The notes beneath the pieces were generated by a model. That model was not told the DNA's origin, searched no databases, and saw only the letters and a program-made list of their open reading frames with translations. This document shows positions 34,353 through 44,052 of a DNA stretch of 64,000 bases, one piece after another; the stretch's first letter is position 1, and each line of letters starts with the position of its first letter. The translations under genes were made by a program, and so were the position numbers. The stretch is from contig DAOUKM010000012.1 in assembly GCA_034421295.1 (NCBI GenBank), positions 62,001 to 126,000 on the forward strand. The letters are read 5' to 3'. The DNA comes from CAUZIR01 sp034421295. GTDB taxonomy: Bacteria > Chloroflexota > Dehalococcoidia > Lucifugimonadales > UBA2962.

Positions 34353-35764
34353 ACATCGGGGGCGCCCAGCCGGTCGAGCTCGGCCCCGATTTCGTCCAGC
34401 TCCGCCGCGGGCGGCTCTGCGCCCCCGTAGAACGCGGCGTTGAACGCGGCCGTAGCCCGGGCGGCGATGCCCCCGGGGACCAGGGCGTCCAGCTCCCCGC
34501 TGTACTCGGTCGGCGTCGCCGAGCGCGGCCTCATTCCCCCGACCGATCCCGCATGCAGGAGCAGGCGGTAGTAGCCGCGCATCGCCCTTACGACCCCGGG
34601 CGGCCCTGCCGGCAGCAGGATCGGCGAGCGCGCCCTGCGGCGGCGAAGCGCGGCGGGCAGCAGTCCGTAGAGCATCTCGGCTGCGTCGAAGACCGGGTCG
34701 GCCTCCTCCCTCACCGACTCCCTTACGCCCTGCGGCGTTCGCGCCGACCCCCTTCCCCGGCGGCGAAGCGCACGGGAGAGGATGAACAGTCCCACCGCCG
34801 ATAGCACCGCCAGCAGGATCCACTCCAGCGCTTCCACATACAGCGGCGTCCGTCCCGACTGCTGCTGGAGGAACTGCTCTCCTATGGACTCTCCTGCGGG
34901 GATCAGGTCGCCGGTCGGCCCGTCCCCGGCGAACAGCCCCACGAACAGCCTCACGACCCCGTTCACCACCCAGGCGACCGGGACGATGAACGCGTAGAAC
35001 AGGATGGTGCCCATCCACGCGAGCACCTCGTTGACCGGCGCGCTCACCGCGTCCAGGATGCTGCGCCGCACCAGGCTGAACGCAAAGCCGATCACCAGCA
35101 CGACGGCCACCGCCGCGCCGACCGCCCGCAGCCATATCATCGCCCCCCTGCCACCCCCGGCGCCCCTCCCGAGGCGCGCCACCCCGAGCCCGGCCAGCGC
35201 GCCCGCGAAGAACACGAACAGCGCACCGAACGTGTTGAGCGGGGTCGCGGTACCGATGTCGACCAGCACCGCAAGGGCCATCAGCACGGTCCCGATCTTG
35301 TAGCTGCGGTCGAGCACGGCGCCGGGCTCCTCCGAGGAGCCGAGACGCCCGCCCCGCCACCACAGGACCACCCCGGCTATCGCGCCCACCGTCGCCCTGA
35401 AGTTGGCGCCCGCAACCTCCGAGCCGCTCGCGACGACCCCGGGCCAGTCCAGGTCCCAGAACGCGTCGGACAGGTCGACCTGGGTTCCCAGGACAAGGTA
35501 TACCGCGCTCGCTCCCGCAAGCGCCTGCAGTGCATAGGGAAGCGCCTCTCTCACAGGCGATCCGGACCTGCCCGACGGCAGGCGCGAGAGCATTCGGGCC
35601 ACCACCGCCGCGGCCGCCATCAGCGCCAGCACCGCTAGCCAGCCGAGCGGGCTGCCGTCCGTGCCGAGCGTCAGGCCGATGATGCCGAGCAGCGCGTATA
35701 TCCACGCGCTCTCCGAGACCACCAGTGCGGCGATGATCAGCCTGTCCTGGGACGCAGGGCTCAT
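34349..35764 (-). CDS. Polytopic membrane protein with C-terminal DUF4129
   Basis: The 471-residue product has many hydrophobic segments in the first 350 residues. A cytoplasmic C-terminal DUF4129 region follows (LYGLLPAALRRRRARSP, RGYYRLLLHAG and TPTEYSGELDAL). Its start overlaps the DUF58 stop by four bases. DUF4129 proteins commonly travel with DUF58 and MoxR genes, often in cell-envelope or peptidase contexts; the precise role is unknown. Earlier segments resemble protein-transport components only by being hydrophobic. Confidence 0.82.
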   Translation of the reverse strand: MSPASQDRLIIAALVVSESAWIYALLGIIGLTLGTDGSPLGWLAVLALMAAAAVVARMLSRLPSGRSGSPVREALPYALQALAGASAVYLVLGTQVDLSDAFWDLDWPGVVASGSEVAGANFRATVGAIAGVVLWWRGGRLGSSEEPGAVLDRSYKIGTVLMALAVLVDIGTATPLNTFGALFVFFAGALAGLGVARLGRGAGGGRGAMIWLRAVGAAVAVVLVIGFAFSLVRRSILDAVSAPVNEVLAWMGTILFYAFIVPVAWVVNGVVRLFVGLFAGDGPTGDLIPAGESIGEQFLQQQSGRTPLYVEALEWILLAVLSAVGLFILSRALRRRGRGSARTPQGVRESVREEADPVFDAAEMLYGLLPAALRRRRARSPILLPAGPPGVVRAMRGYYRLLLHAGSVGGMRPRSATPTEYSGELDALVPGGIAARATAAFNAAFYGGAEPPAAELDEIGAELDRLGAPDV

Positions 35765-36999
35765 CCGGTCCCGCCCTCCCCGGCATGATCGTCGAGCCGG
35801 GCCATCTGCTCTCCGATGTCGTAGAGGGCAACGCCCGCCGGCACCAGGGGCGCCGGGGCGCCGCCCACGTAGACGACGGCGGCCGGGTGCCCCCTGGACC
35901 GCAGGCGCGAGAGCACCCCTGCAAGGTCGCCGTCAAAGTAGGCGGTCACCAGCACGACCGTGGCGCCCGCCGGGAATCGGCCCATCCGGTCCTCCAGGTG
36001 GGCCGTCATCGGCGAGAGGGTTATCGGCTGGAGCGTCGCCAGCGTCTCGAGCACCGCCCTGAGCTGGGGCCGGCTGCGCGACGGGCGCAGCTCGGCAGGC
36101 CTGTCGGTGACCATGGGCACCCCGTTTGAGACCAGGCCGAGCGAGTAGCCGCTCTCCATGCAGTGGGATGCGAGGGAGGCCGCCGCGGTTATCGCGCGCT
36201 CAAGGCGGACCGGCGAGTAGCCGCGCCAGTGCTGGGGCGATGTCTCGACGGAGACGGCGAGCATCACCGTGACATTGGCGCTCGGATCGAAGGTGCGGAC
36301 CCACAGCGACCGGCCCTTGGCCGTCGCCTTCCAGTCGATGGCGCCCAGCGGGTCGCCGGCCTCGTACTCGCGGGCGCCGGCCGGCCTCGACGGGTCCTGG
36401 AAGATCCTCAGCCCGCTGGAGACCTCGCCCAGGGGGCGGCCGCCCGGGATGCCCATCTCGGGGAGGGGCACCACCCTGGGGTAGACCAGCACGGCATCTG
36501 TCGTGTCCACGCGCTTTCTGGAGTCGAACAGGCCGAACATGTCGCCCGAGTCGACCCGGGCGGGCCCGATCCGAAAGTAGCCGCGCTGCCGAAAGCGCAC
36601 CGAGTAGTCCCACCGTATGCGCTCATACCATCCCACCGATGTGCGGTGCTCGAGGGTGGAGGAGTTCGGGTCGACGCTCGGCGCGATCCTGGCACCCTCC
36701 ACGGTCACCGCGTCCGGGATGTTGTCCTCGGCCCTGACCCAGGCGAGCGGCACGGGCTTTCTGTTCGTAAGGACGATGGAGAGAGGTGCGGTCTCCCCTA
36801 TGAACACCCTGCGCCTGGGCAGGATGCGCTCGTAGGTAACGTGGCTGAGCGAGACCCTGCCCCAGAGCCAGCTGATCCCCGTCATCAGCAGGCCCATCGC
36901 CCCGAAAGCGATCAGGACGCTGTGGCCGGTCAGGACGCCGGCGACTATCAGGATGACAAAGAGCCCGGTCCACAGCTCCTGCCAAAGCTGGGCCAGCAA
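35761..36999 (-). CDS. DUF58 domain protein
   Basis: The 412-residue product starts with two hydrophobic helices (to about residue 45). It then has a beta-rich region and the DUF58 core REYEAGDPLGAIDWKATAKG, followed by a von Willebrand-like region (VMLAVSVETS and AGATVVLVTAYFDGDLAG). DUF58 proteins act with MoxR AAA+ ATPases in assembling or activating partners. It begins three bases after moxR. Confidence 0.9.
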   Translation of the reverse strand: MLAQLWQELWTGLFVILIVAGVLTGHSVLIAFGAMGLLMTGISWLWGRVSLSHVTYERILPRRRVFIGETAPLSIVLTNRKPVPLAWVRAEDNIPDAVTVEGARIAPSVDPNSSTLEHRTSVGWYERIRWDYSVRFRQRGYFRIGPARVDSGDMFGLFDSRKRVDTTDAVLVYPRVVPLPEMGIPGGRPLGEVSSGLRIFQDPSRPAGAREYEAGDPLGAIDWKATAKGRSLWVRTFDPSANVTVMLAVSVETSPQHWRGYSPVRLERAITAAASLASHCMESGYSLGLVSNGVPMVTDRPAELRPSRSRPQLRAVLETLATLQPITLSPMTAHLEDRMGRFPAGATVVLVTAYFDGDLAGVLSRLRSRGHPAAVVYVGGAPAPLVPAGVALYDIGEQMARLDDHAGEGGTG

Positions 37000-37002
37000 C
37001 GG

Positions 37003-38028
<1,026 letters not shown>

Positions 38029-38051
38029 TCTGGGGTCCAGTGACCCGGCCC

Positions 38052-39515
38052 TCAACCGAGCCGGGCGGCGTGCGCGCCGCCCAGGCGCCCGAAGACGGAC
38101 CCGTGCATCAGGCCCGCTGCGCGCAGGCTGTTGTAGTAGAAGATGCCGCCGACTATCTCGCCCGCCGCATACAGGCCCTCGATCGGCCGGTCCTCCATGT
38201 CGAGAACCCGCGCATCGGTGTCGATCCTCAGGCCGCCGTACGTGTAGGTTATGCCGCCTGTGACCTGGTAGGCGAGGAAGGGCGGGCGGTCTATGCGTAT
38301 CGCCCAGTTGGACTTGGGAGGGCTTATCGTGCGGGTTGCGTTGCCGTCCAGGCTGCGGGGGGCGTACTCGGCGTCGTGCGCCTCGGCGTTGTAGGCCTCG
38401 ACCGTCGCGCACAGCGCTCCCGGGCTGACCCCTATCTGGCGGGCCAGCTCCTCGATGCTCCCGCCCCTTGCGGGGCTCGAGCCCCCGTACCTGTCCTCCA
38501 GCAGAGGAGCGGAGCGGGCATCGAATATCTGGTAGGCGACGCTGCGCTCCTGGGCCAGCACCGCTCCACCCACCCGCACGAACGTCTGCTCGGCGAACGA
38601 GGCCCCCTCGTCGACAAAGCGCATTCCCTCGACGTTCACCATGATGCCCAGCGGGTAGGAGCGCCTCGGCATCGCGTCGGTGAGCGGCAGGTCGCCGGTT
38701 GCCGGCGCGCCGACGTCGATGGGGGTGCCGTGGCAGCCCGTCCACTGCCCGGCCGGCGCGGCCCCGACCGCGAGAGCGGCGCGGTGCCCGTCGCCGGTGT
38801 TGTAGCGCGAACCGCGGACCTTCGCCCTCTCCCAGTGCGCCCCGAGGTACTTGACCCTCATCTCGGCGTTCGCCTCGAATCCTCCGCACGCCAGGACCAC
38901 CGCCCTGCTCCGGATCAGGTGTCTGCCGTCGGCGTCCTGGGCGACGAGGCCGCTGATCTCGCCCCGGTCTCCCTGGATAAGCTCGACCATCTTGGTCCCG
39001 TACAGGACCTGGATACCGGCGCGGCGCGCGGACCGGGTGAGCATCTCGACGAGCCCCGGCCCCGACCCGAGCGCAGACAGGCCGACCTGGTTAGGTATCA
39101 CCGACGGCGCGCTCTCCAGGGTGGGATTGATAAACAGCTCCCAGGTGACGCCCCGGGAGTGCATCCAGTCCATCGTCGGCCGCGACTGGGCTATGACCAC
39201 CTCGGACAGATCCTCGCTCGTGTCGCCGTGGGTGGCCTCGGCGAAATGCCGCCGAAAGTCGGCGGCCGTGTACGGCTCCATAGACGCGCGGCCCAGGTCC
39301 GCATCGGCCGGCAGCAGCGAGCGCAGGTCGCTCAGCCCGTCGTGGGTGAAGCGAAAGCCTCCGCCCGTGTAGGGGCAGTTGCCGCCCTGGGCGGAGGGCG
39401 GGGCCTTCTCGAGCACGGCCACCGAGGCGCCGGCCTCCCGGGCCGACAGGGCCGCGCAAAGAGCGGCGTTCCCGGCCCCAACCACGATAACGTCGAAGTA
39501 GATGCTTTCCGCCAT
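38052..39515 (-). CDS. FAD-dependent oxidoreductase, TcuA-like
   Basis: The 487-residue product has an N-terminal FAD-binding motif (VIVVGAGNAALCAALSAREA) and PPSAQGGNCPYTGGGF. It ends in the succinate dehydrogenase/fumarate reductase flavoprotein pattern (AGEIVGGIFYYNSLRAAGLM). TcuA oxidises tricarballylate to cis-aconitate; whether this enzyme does so is unknown, since no TcuB or transporter lies nearby. I chose ATG 39515 (SD AGGGGG) over the frame's longer ATG 39542. It is upstream of moxR. Confidence 0.82.
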   Translation of the reverse strand: MAESIYFDVIVVGAGNAALCAALSAREAGASVAVLEKAPPSAQGGNCPYTGGGFRFTHDGLSDLRSLLPADADLGRASMEPYTAADFRRHFAEATHGDTSEDLSEVVIAQSRPTMDWMHSRGVTWELFINPTLESAPSVIPNQVGLSALGSGPGLVEMLTRSARRAGIQVLYGTKMVELIQGDRGEISGLVAQDADGRHLIRSRAVVLACGGFEANAEMRVKYLGAHWERAKVRGSRYNTGDGHRAALAVGAAPAGQWTGCHGTPIDVGAPATGDLPLTDAMPRRSYPLGIMVNVEGMRFVDEGASFAEQTFVRVGGAVLAQERSVAYQIFDARSAPLLEDRYGGSSPARGGSIEELARQIGVSPGALCATVEAYNAEAHDAEYAPRSLDGNATRTISPPKSNWAIRIDRPPFLAYQVTGGITYTYGGLRIDTDARVLDMEDRPIEGLYAAGEIVGGIFYYNSLRAAGLMHGSVFGRLGGAHAARLG

Positions 39516-39544
39516 CCAGTCCCCCTCTGCGCGGCTCGGCAAAG

Positions 39545-39550
39545 TATAAT
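39545..39550 (+). promoter_or_regulatory. Possible -10 box for the DUF5808-like gene
   Basis: A perfect TATAAT lies 24 bases before GTG 39575, giving a leader of about 18 bases with AGGGAG. I see no matching -35 box at the expected distance, so this is weak. Confidence 0.3.
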
Positions 39551-39574
39551 GGCTTCTGCTAGGGAGAATCAGTC

Positions 39575-39883
39575 GTGGGCATGAGCAGCAAGGTCAAGAC
39601 GGCGCTGATCCTGTTCACCCTTGCCACGGTCGTGTACTCGATCGGCTCGAGAAAGTCCCACGGCCGCTTCCTGGGAGTGCCCTTCGAGTGGAGAGTCCCT
39701 CGACTGGAGACCGTTGGAAGGCGGCTCTGGGACCCATCGGACGGCCGGCTGTTCACCCCGACCGTATACGGCATCGGCTGGTGCCCCAACATCTACCAGG
39801 TGCTGGTGCGGCTCGGGTACGCTCACCCGCAAGTCGACCGCGAGCGTGAGAGCGGGGACAGGGACGGGGGCCGCTTCGCCTGA
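39575..39883 (+). CDS. Small DUF5808-like protein
   Basis: This 102-residue product starts at GTG 39575 (AGGGAG nine bases upstream; ATG 39581 also possible). It has a hydrophobic N-terminal helix (TALILFTLATVVYSIGS). The C-terminal block WDPSDGRLFTPTVYGIGWCP resembles DUF5808, a family of small membrane-associated proteins with a conserved (D)RLFxPxxxGxGWxxN pattern. Function is unknown. Confidence 0.6.
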   Translation: MGMSSKVKTALILFTLATVVYSIGSRKSHGRFLGVPFEWRVPRLETVGRRLWDPSDGRLFTPTVYGIGWCPNIYQVLVRLGYAHPQVDRERESGDRDGGRFA

Positions 39884-39912
39884 TCGCCGGTCCGCCCGGT
39901 CCCATCGCCCTT

Positions 39913-39983
39913 TGCCCGGTGGTGTAGTGGTAGCACACAGGCCTTTGGAGCCTTTGACCCAGGTTCGAATCCTGGCCGGGCAG
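39913..39983 (+). tRNA. tRNA-Gln (TTG anticodon)
   Basis: The 71-base cloverleaf has a 7-pair acceptor stem (TGCCCGG with CCGGGCA), a 4-pair D stem with the GG of the loop, and the anticodon loop CTTTGGA with TTG. The T arm is CCAGG-TTCGAAT-CCTGG, and the discriminator base is G. U1-A72 with G73 is typical of tRNA-Gln. The lowest anticodon-stem pair is a C-T mismatch and the variable loop is four bases long. CCA is not encoded. Confidence 0.93.
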
Positions 39984-40128
39984 CCTGCGGCGACGGCCGC
40001 AGGTCCAGGGGGCTGCCTGCCGGAACCCTGACCGGGGCAGCGCTGAGGTCCCCGGGCCGAAGCGAGATCGAATCCGGCCATATGCCAGCCACCCGTCCCA
40101 CCCAGGTCTTCAGCCCGCCCCCGGCAAG

Positions 40129-41538
40129 ATGCCGTTAGTGCCGGCGCCAGCCACCGGCGGGGCCGCTTCCGCGTTCACTCGCATGCTGGACCGGGCCGCC
40201 CGTATGGCGATGCGCCCGGTCGACGGCTCATCGGCCGCCGTCTTCCGCATCGGATTCGGGCTCCTGGGCGTGGCGACCGTGGTCCGGTCGGCGGCCAACG
40301 GGTGGATAGCGGAGCTGTATATCGAGCCCGTGCACCACTTTACGTACTCGGGCTTTTGGTGGGTGCAGCCCTGGCCAGGCTGGGGCATGTACCTGCACTT
40401 CGCGCTGATGGGCCTGGCCGCCGCGGGCGTGGCGGCCGGATACCGGTACCGCCTTTCCATAGTCGCCTTCTTCCTGCTGTTTACCTACGTCGAGCTCATC
40501 GACAAGACCACGTACCTGAACCACTACTACTGGGTGAGCCTGGTCAGCCTGCTGATGATCTTCATGCCCCTCGGCCGAACCTGGTCGCTCGACGCGCGCA
40601 GGCAGGCCGAAGGTGCCCGCAGGACCACCGGGTCCTGGGTGATCTGGGCGCTCAGGGCACAGCTGGCGGTCGTGTACCTGTTCGCCGGGATCGCCAAGCT
40701 GAACCCGGACTGGCTCATAGAGGCCCAGCCGCTTCGCATCTGGCTGTACAACAGCGCCGATCTGTGGCTGATCGGGCCCCTCCTGAAGGAGACCTGGGTG
40801 GCCTACGCGATGAGCTGGGTCTCGGCCGCGTTCGACCTGACGGTCGTGGTCTGGCTGCTGTGGGCTCGCTCAAGGCCCCTGGCCTACGCGCTGGTGATCG
40901 TTTTCCACGTTCTCACCTGGCTCCTGTTCCCGATCGGCATGTTCCCCTGGCTGATGATCTTCGGGACGCTGGTGTTCTTCCCCCAGGATTGGCCCGCACG
41001 GCTCATCGCCCGCATCCGCGGGGGCCCCGCTCCCGCGCCGCCTGTCCCTGCCGCGGCCCCCGGGCTCAGGCCCGGCCTACTGTCCCGGGTTGCGATCGTC
41101 GGGCTTGCGGCGTTCGCGCTGGCCCAGGTACTGGTTCCGCTGCGCCACTGGGCGTACCCGGGCAACGTGCGCTGGAACGAGGACGGGTACAGATTCTCAT
41201 GGCGGGTGATGGTCACCGAGAAGACCGGCGACGTCAGCTTCAGGGTCAGCGATCCGGCAGGGAACGGAGAATGGATCGTCTATCCCGGCGAACACCTCAC
41301 TGACCTTCAGACTGAAAGGATGGCCTACCAGCCCGACATGCTCGCGGCGACGGCCCGGATCATCGAGCGCGACCTGCGCGGTCTGGGACACGGCGAACTT
41401 GAGGTGAGGGCCGACGCCTTCGTCGCCTTCAACGGCCGAATGGCCGCCCGCTTCATCGACCCCTCGGTCGACCTGACCAGGGAGGATCCGGGCATCTGGC
41501 CCAAGCGCTGGGTGCTGCCCGCCCCGTCCGAACCCTAG
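40129..41538 (+). CDS. HTTM-domain protein (vitamin K-dependent gamma-carboxylase-like)
   Basis: The 469-residue polytopic protein has about eight hydrophobic segments and the HTTM hallmark TYVELIDKTTYLNHYYWVSL near residue 120-140. FMPLGRTWSLD and a C-terminal soluble domain follow, including WNEDGYRFSWRVMVTEKTGD. Bacterial HTTM proteins are related to vitamin K-dependent gamma-glutamyl carboxylase and to sporulation-delay proteins; their own reaction is mostly unknown. It is convergent with the iron operon, two bases from the next stop. Confidence 0.88.
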   Translation: MPLVPAPATGGAASAFTRMLDRAARMAMRPVDGSSAAVFRIGFGLLGVATVVRSAANGWIAELYIEPVHHFTYSGFWWVQPWPGWGMYLHFALMGLAAAGVAAGYRYRLSIVAFFLLFTYVELIDKTTYLNHYYWVSLVSLLMIFMPLGRTWSLDARRQAEGARRTTGSWVIWALRAQLAVVYLFAGIAKLNPDWLIEAQPLRIWLYNSADLWLIGPLLKETWVAYAMSWVSAAFDLTVVVWLLWARSRPLAYALVIVFHVLTWLLFPIGMFPWLMIFGTLVFFPQDWPARLIARIRGGPAPAPPVPAAAPGLRPGLLSRVAIVGLAAFALAQVLVPLRHWAYPGNVRWNEDGYRFSWRVMVTEKTGDVSFRVSDPAGNGEWIVYPGEHLTDLQTERMAYQPDMLAATARIIERDLRGLGHGELEVRADAFVAFNGRMAARFIDPSVDLTREDPGIWPKRWVLPAPSEP

Positions 41539-41539
41539 A

Positions 41540-42622
41540 CTACCTGAGGCTGTCGCCGTCGGTGTCGCTGAATCCGACGGACACGCCAAGGAGGCTGACC
41601 ACCTCTGTGTTCAGCGTCATGCGAAGGTCCGAAAGGCGGTCGTATGCCGCCCTGACCTGCCGGGGACGCTCGATCACCGCGACCGCGAGCGGGCCCTCGA
41701 TCGCGTCGACGGCGGCGAGCGCGGCCTCAAACCCGTCTCGCATGCGCCGGTCCGTCTCCTCGGACAGCGGGACTATGAGGTCGGAGATGCCCAGTCCTTC
41801 TCCCTGCCCGGATCCCTCGTACATGTCCCGCATGCCCAGCAGTTCGTTTCTCAGATCGGACAGGCCCGGGCGGCCGAGGCCCCCGGGGATCGCGGACGGG
41901 TCCGGACCACCGCCCCGCAGCCCGAGCGCGGTAGCCAGCCTCATGTCCGCCAGGCTCCGGGCCAGGAAGACCTGGGTGCGCACGAGCTCTGCGACCGCCG
42001 TGCCGCTGAGCATCGAGCTCGCCGAGCGCCCGGTGAAAAAGTCCCTGAAGACGGCCCGACCCGACCTGTCTGAGTCCCACTCCGCAAGCACCGCGTCCAC
42101 CTCCACCCGGGCGACCTCACCGAGCGCGACCAGGTAGGCGCAGCGCAGCGAGTCGGGGTCGGAGAGCGCCCGGACCGCATCGGGATCGAACAGCACGTAT
42201 TCCACCGCGCCCAGCCCCCTCTGGGTCGACGACAGCGAGTCCCTGACAGTCGCGGCGTCGATCGATTCCCTCTCGGCGAGCATCGCCTCGATGCGCACCG
42301 GGTCCACCTCGGACCAGTCCACGAGCCTGAGGGATCGGCGGTCCATCATCGGCCCGAACCACATGGCCTCAGAGCGCATCAGGGGCTCGCGCGCCGCCCG
42401 CCACGCACTGCGGGCGTCCTTGAGCCCGGCCTCTGAGGGCCGGGCACAGAGGGAGGCCAGCGACGAATCCAGTTGCGCCATTCGCTCGGCCAGCAACCGG
42501 TAGCGCGGCACGATCACCTCGTCGGCGAGGCTGATCAGCACCTGCTCCTCGCCGGCCCCCGCAAAGGTGCACGAGCCCGCCAGTGCGAGCGCGGCGATGG
42601 CGACGAGCAGGAGGCGGATCAT
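41540..42622 (-). CDS. Imelysin-family lipoprotein (second copy)
   Basis: The 360-residue product has a lipoprotein signal (LALAGSC) and an imelysin fold, with the metal-motif equivalent GLGAVEYVLFD at about 136-146. In true imelysins this is GxHxxE; here the histidine position is alanine. The C-terminal half is helical. Imelysin proteins belong to periplasmic iron uptake systems. Its start overlaps the DUF1111 stop by four bases. Confidence 0.8.
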   Translation of the reverse strand: MIRLLLVAIAALALAGSCTFAGAGEEQVLISLADEVIVPRYRLLAERMAQLDSSLASLCARPSEAGLKDARSAWRAAREPLMRSEAMWFGPMMDRRSLRLVDWSEVDPVRIEAMLAERESIDAATVRDSLSSTQRGLGAVEYVLFDPDAVRALSDPDSLRCAYLVALGEVARVEVDAVLAEWDSDRSGRAVFRDFFTGRSASSMLSGTAVAELVRTQVFLARSLADMRLATALGLRGGGPDPSAIPGGLGRPGLSDLRNELLGMRDMYEGSGQGEGLGISDLIVPLSEETDRRMRDGFEAALAAVDAIEGPLAVAVIERPRQVRAAYDRLSDLRMTLNTEVVSLLGVSVGFSDTDGDSLR

Positions 42623-44046
42623 AGCGACGTGAGGAACCGGATCAATGCCTGGCGCTCGCCGCTCGACAGGCCCTTAAAGTGCCGCAGCGATCCCTCCGCC
42701 TCCCCTCCGTGCCACAGGATGGCCTCCTCGATGCTGCGCGCCCTCCCGTCGTGAAGGAAAAACGTGTGACCGTTGACGACCTTGACCAGACCTATGCCCC
42801 ACAGCGGGGCGGTGCGCCACTCGCGGCCCGTCGCCTCGCCGTCCGGCCTGCCATCGGCCAGTCCGGGACCCATGTCATGGAGCAGGAGATCGGTGTAGGG
42901 GAATATCAGCTGGTCCCTCAGGGGGGCCACCGGATGGGTCTGCGAGGTGGTAAAGCTCGGCCTATGGCACCTAGCGCAGCCCGCCTCAACGAACAGGTCG
43001 GCTCCCCGGCGCACCTCGGGATCGTCCACGTCGCGCATCGCCGGCACGGCCAGGGTCTGGGCGTAGAAGGTCACCTTGTCGAGGCGCTCCCCCGGGATCT
43101 CCGGGGACCCGCCGTTGGGAGCGGCCCGGCAGCTTTCCTGCGGCGAAAGGCAGTTCTCGGCGGGAAACAGTTCGGATGTTACGCCTATATCCTCGCTGAA
43201 GGCCTTGGCCGTTTGCTGTTCGACGGTGGGCTGACCGGCCTTCCAGCCGAATCTACCGAGCGCCACCTGCCCTTTCCTGACGTCGAGCGCCCAGTTCGGG
43301 CGTCCCGAAATCCCGTCGCCGTCCAGGTCGTCCGGGTCCGCAAGGGCCAGGATATCCTCACTGGAGATGGCCTCCAGCAGCCCGACGCCGAAGTTCGCCG
43401 GCGCCACCCTGGGGGAGATCATCACATCGGGACCCAGGGGTCCGAAGGCCGGGTCGACGATATGGTAGACCGGCCTGCGCAGCGAATAGGGCGTGCCGTC
43501 CGGGTAGCGGCCGGGAATCTCCTCGTAGCTGATGACGACCGTTCCCTCGGCGGGCACGCCGAGGATGGACCGGTCCTGGAGCTGGCCGCCGTAGCCGGGC
43601 ACCTCGACTGGGCCGTCCGGACCGGGCACGCTCAGGCGCAGCAGCAGGCCCCGCTCGGGATCATCGACGGACTCGGGGGGCCTGCCCCTGCCGTCGTGCG
43701 CGTGGCAGGAAGAGCACGACTGGGCGTTGAACACCGGTCCGAGGCCGTCACGCGCGTCGGTAGAGGAGGGGGCGGTGACCCAGTTCTGGTTAAAGAAGCT
43801 GTCGCCGACCTCGAACGTACGGCGCTCCAGGTTGTTCAGATTGCGCGCGGGTAGCTCGAACGCGTTGCGGCCCTTGCTGAAGGCCGTGGTCTCGCCCCCG
43901 AGCAGCTCGCCGAATACGGGATCGGAATCGCCGCCTCCGCAGGCCTGGCCCAGGGCCATGACAAAAACTGACACGGCGATCAACGGCCAGGGTACCGCTG
44001 ATCGCCGCGTCAAGCTACGGGAGGGGCGTGAGCAGACGCCGGGCAT
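42619..44046 (-). CDS. Di-heme DUF1111 thiol-oxidoreductase-like protein
   Basis: The 475-residue lipoprotein (signal ending LGQAC) has two heme sites, CSSCH at 111-115 and CARCH at about 350. The family blocks DGLGPVFNAQSCSSCHAHDG and GHTFFLHDGRARSIEEAILW are present. DUF1111 proteins are commonly found next to imelysins, where they are thought to oxidise or reduce iron during uptake. It lies between the two imelysin genes. Confidence 0.92.
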   Translation of the reverse strand: MPGVCSRPSRSLTRRSAVPWPLIAVSVFVMALGQACGGGDSDPVFGELLGGETTAFSKGRNAFELPARNLNNLERRTFEVGDSFFNQNWVTAPSSTDARDGLGPVFNAQSCSSCHAHDGRGRPPESVDDPERGLLLRLSVPGPDGPVEVPGYGGQLQDRSILGVPAEGTVVISYEEIPGRYPDGTPYSLRRPVYHIVDPAFGPLGPDVMISPRVAPANFGVGLLEAISSEDILALADPDDLDGDGISGRPNWALDVRKGQVALGRFGWKAGQPTVEQQTAKAFSEDIGVTSELFPAENCLSPQESCRAAPNGGSPEIPGERLDKVTFYAQTLAVPAMRDVDDPEVRRGADLFVEAGCARCHRPSFTTSQTHPVAPLRDQLIFPYTDLLLHDMGPGLADGRPDGEATGREWRTAPLWGIGLVKVVNGHTFFLHDGRARSIEEAILWHGGEAEGSLRHFKGLSSGERQALIRFLTSL

Positions 44047-44052
44047 GGGGCG

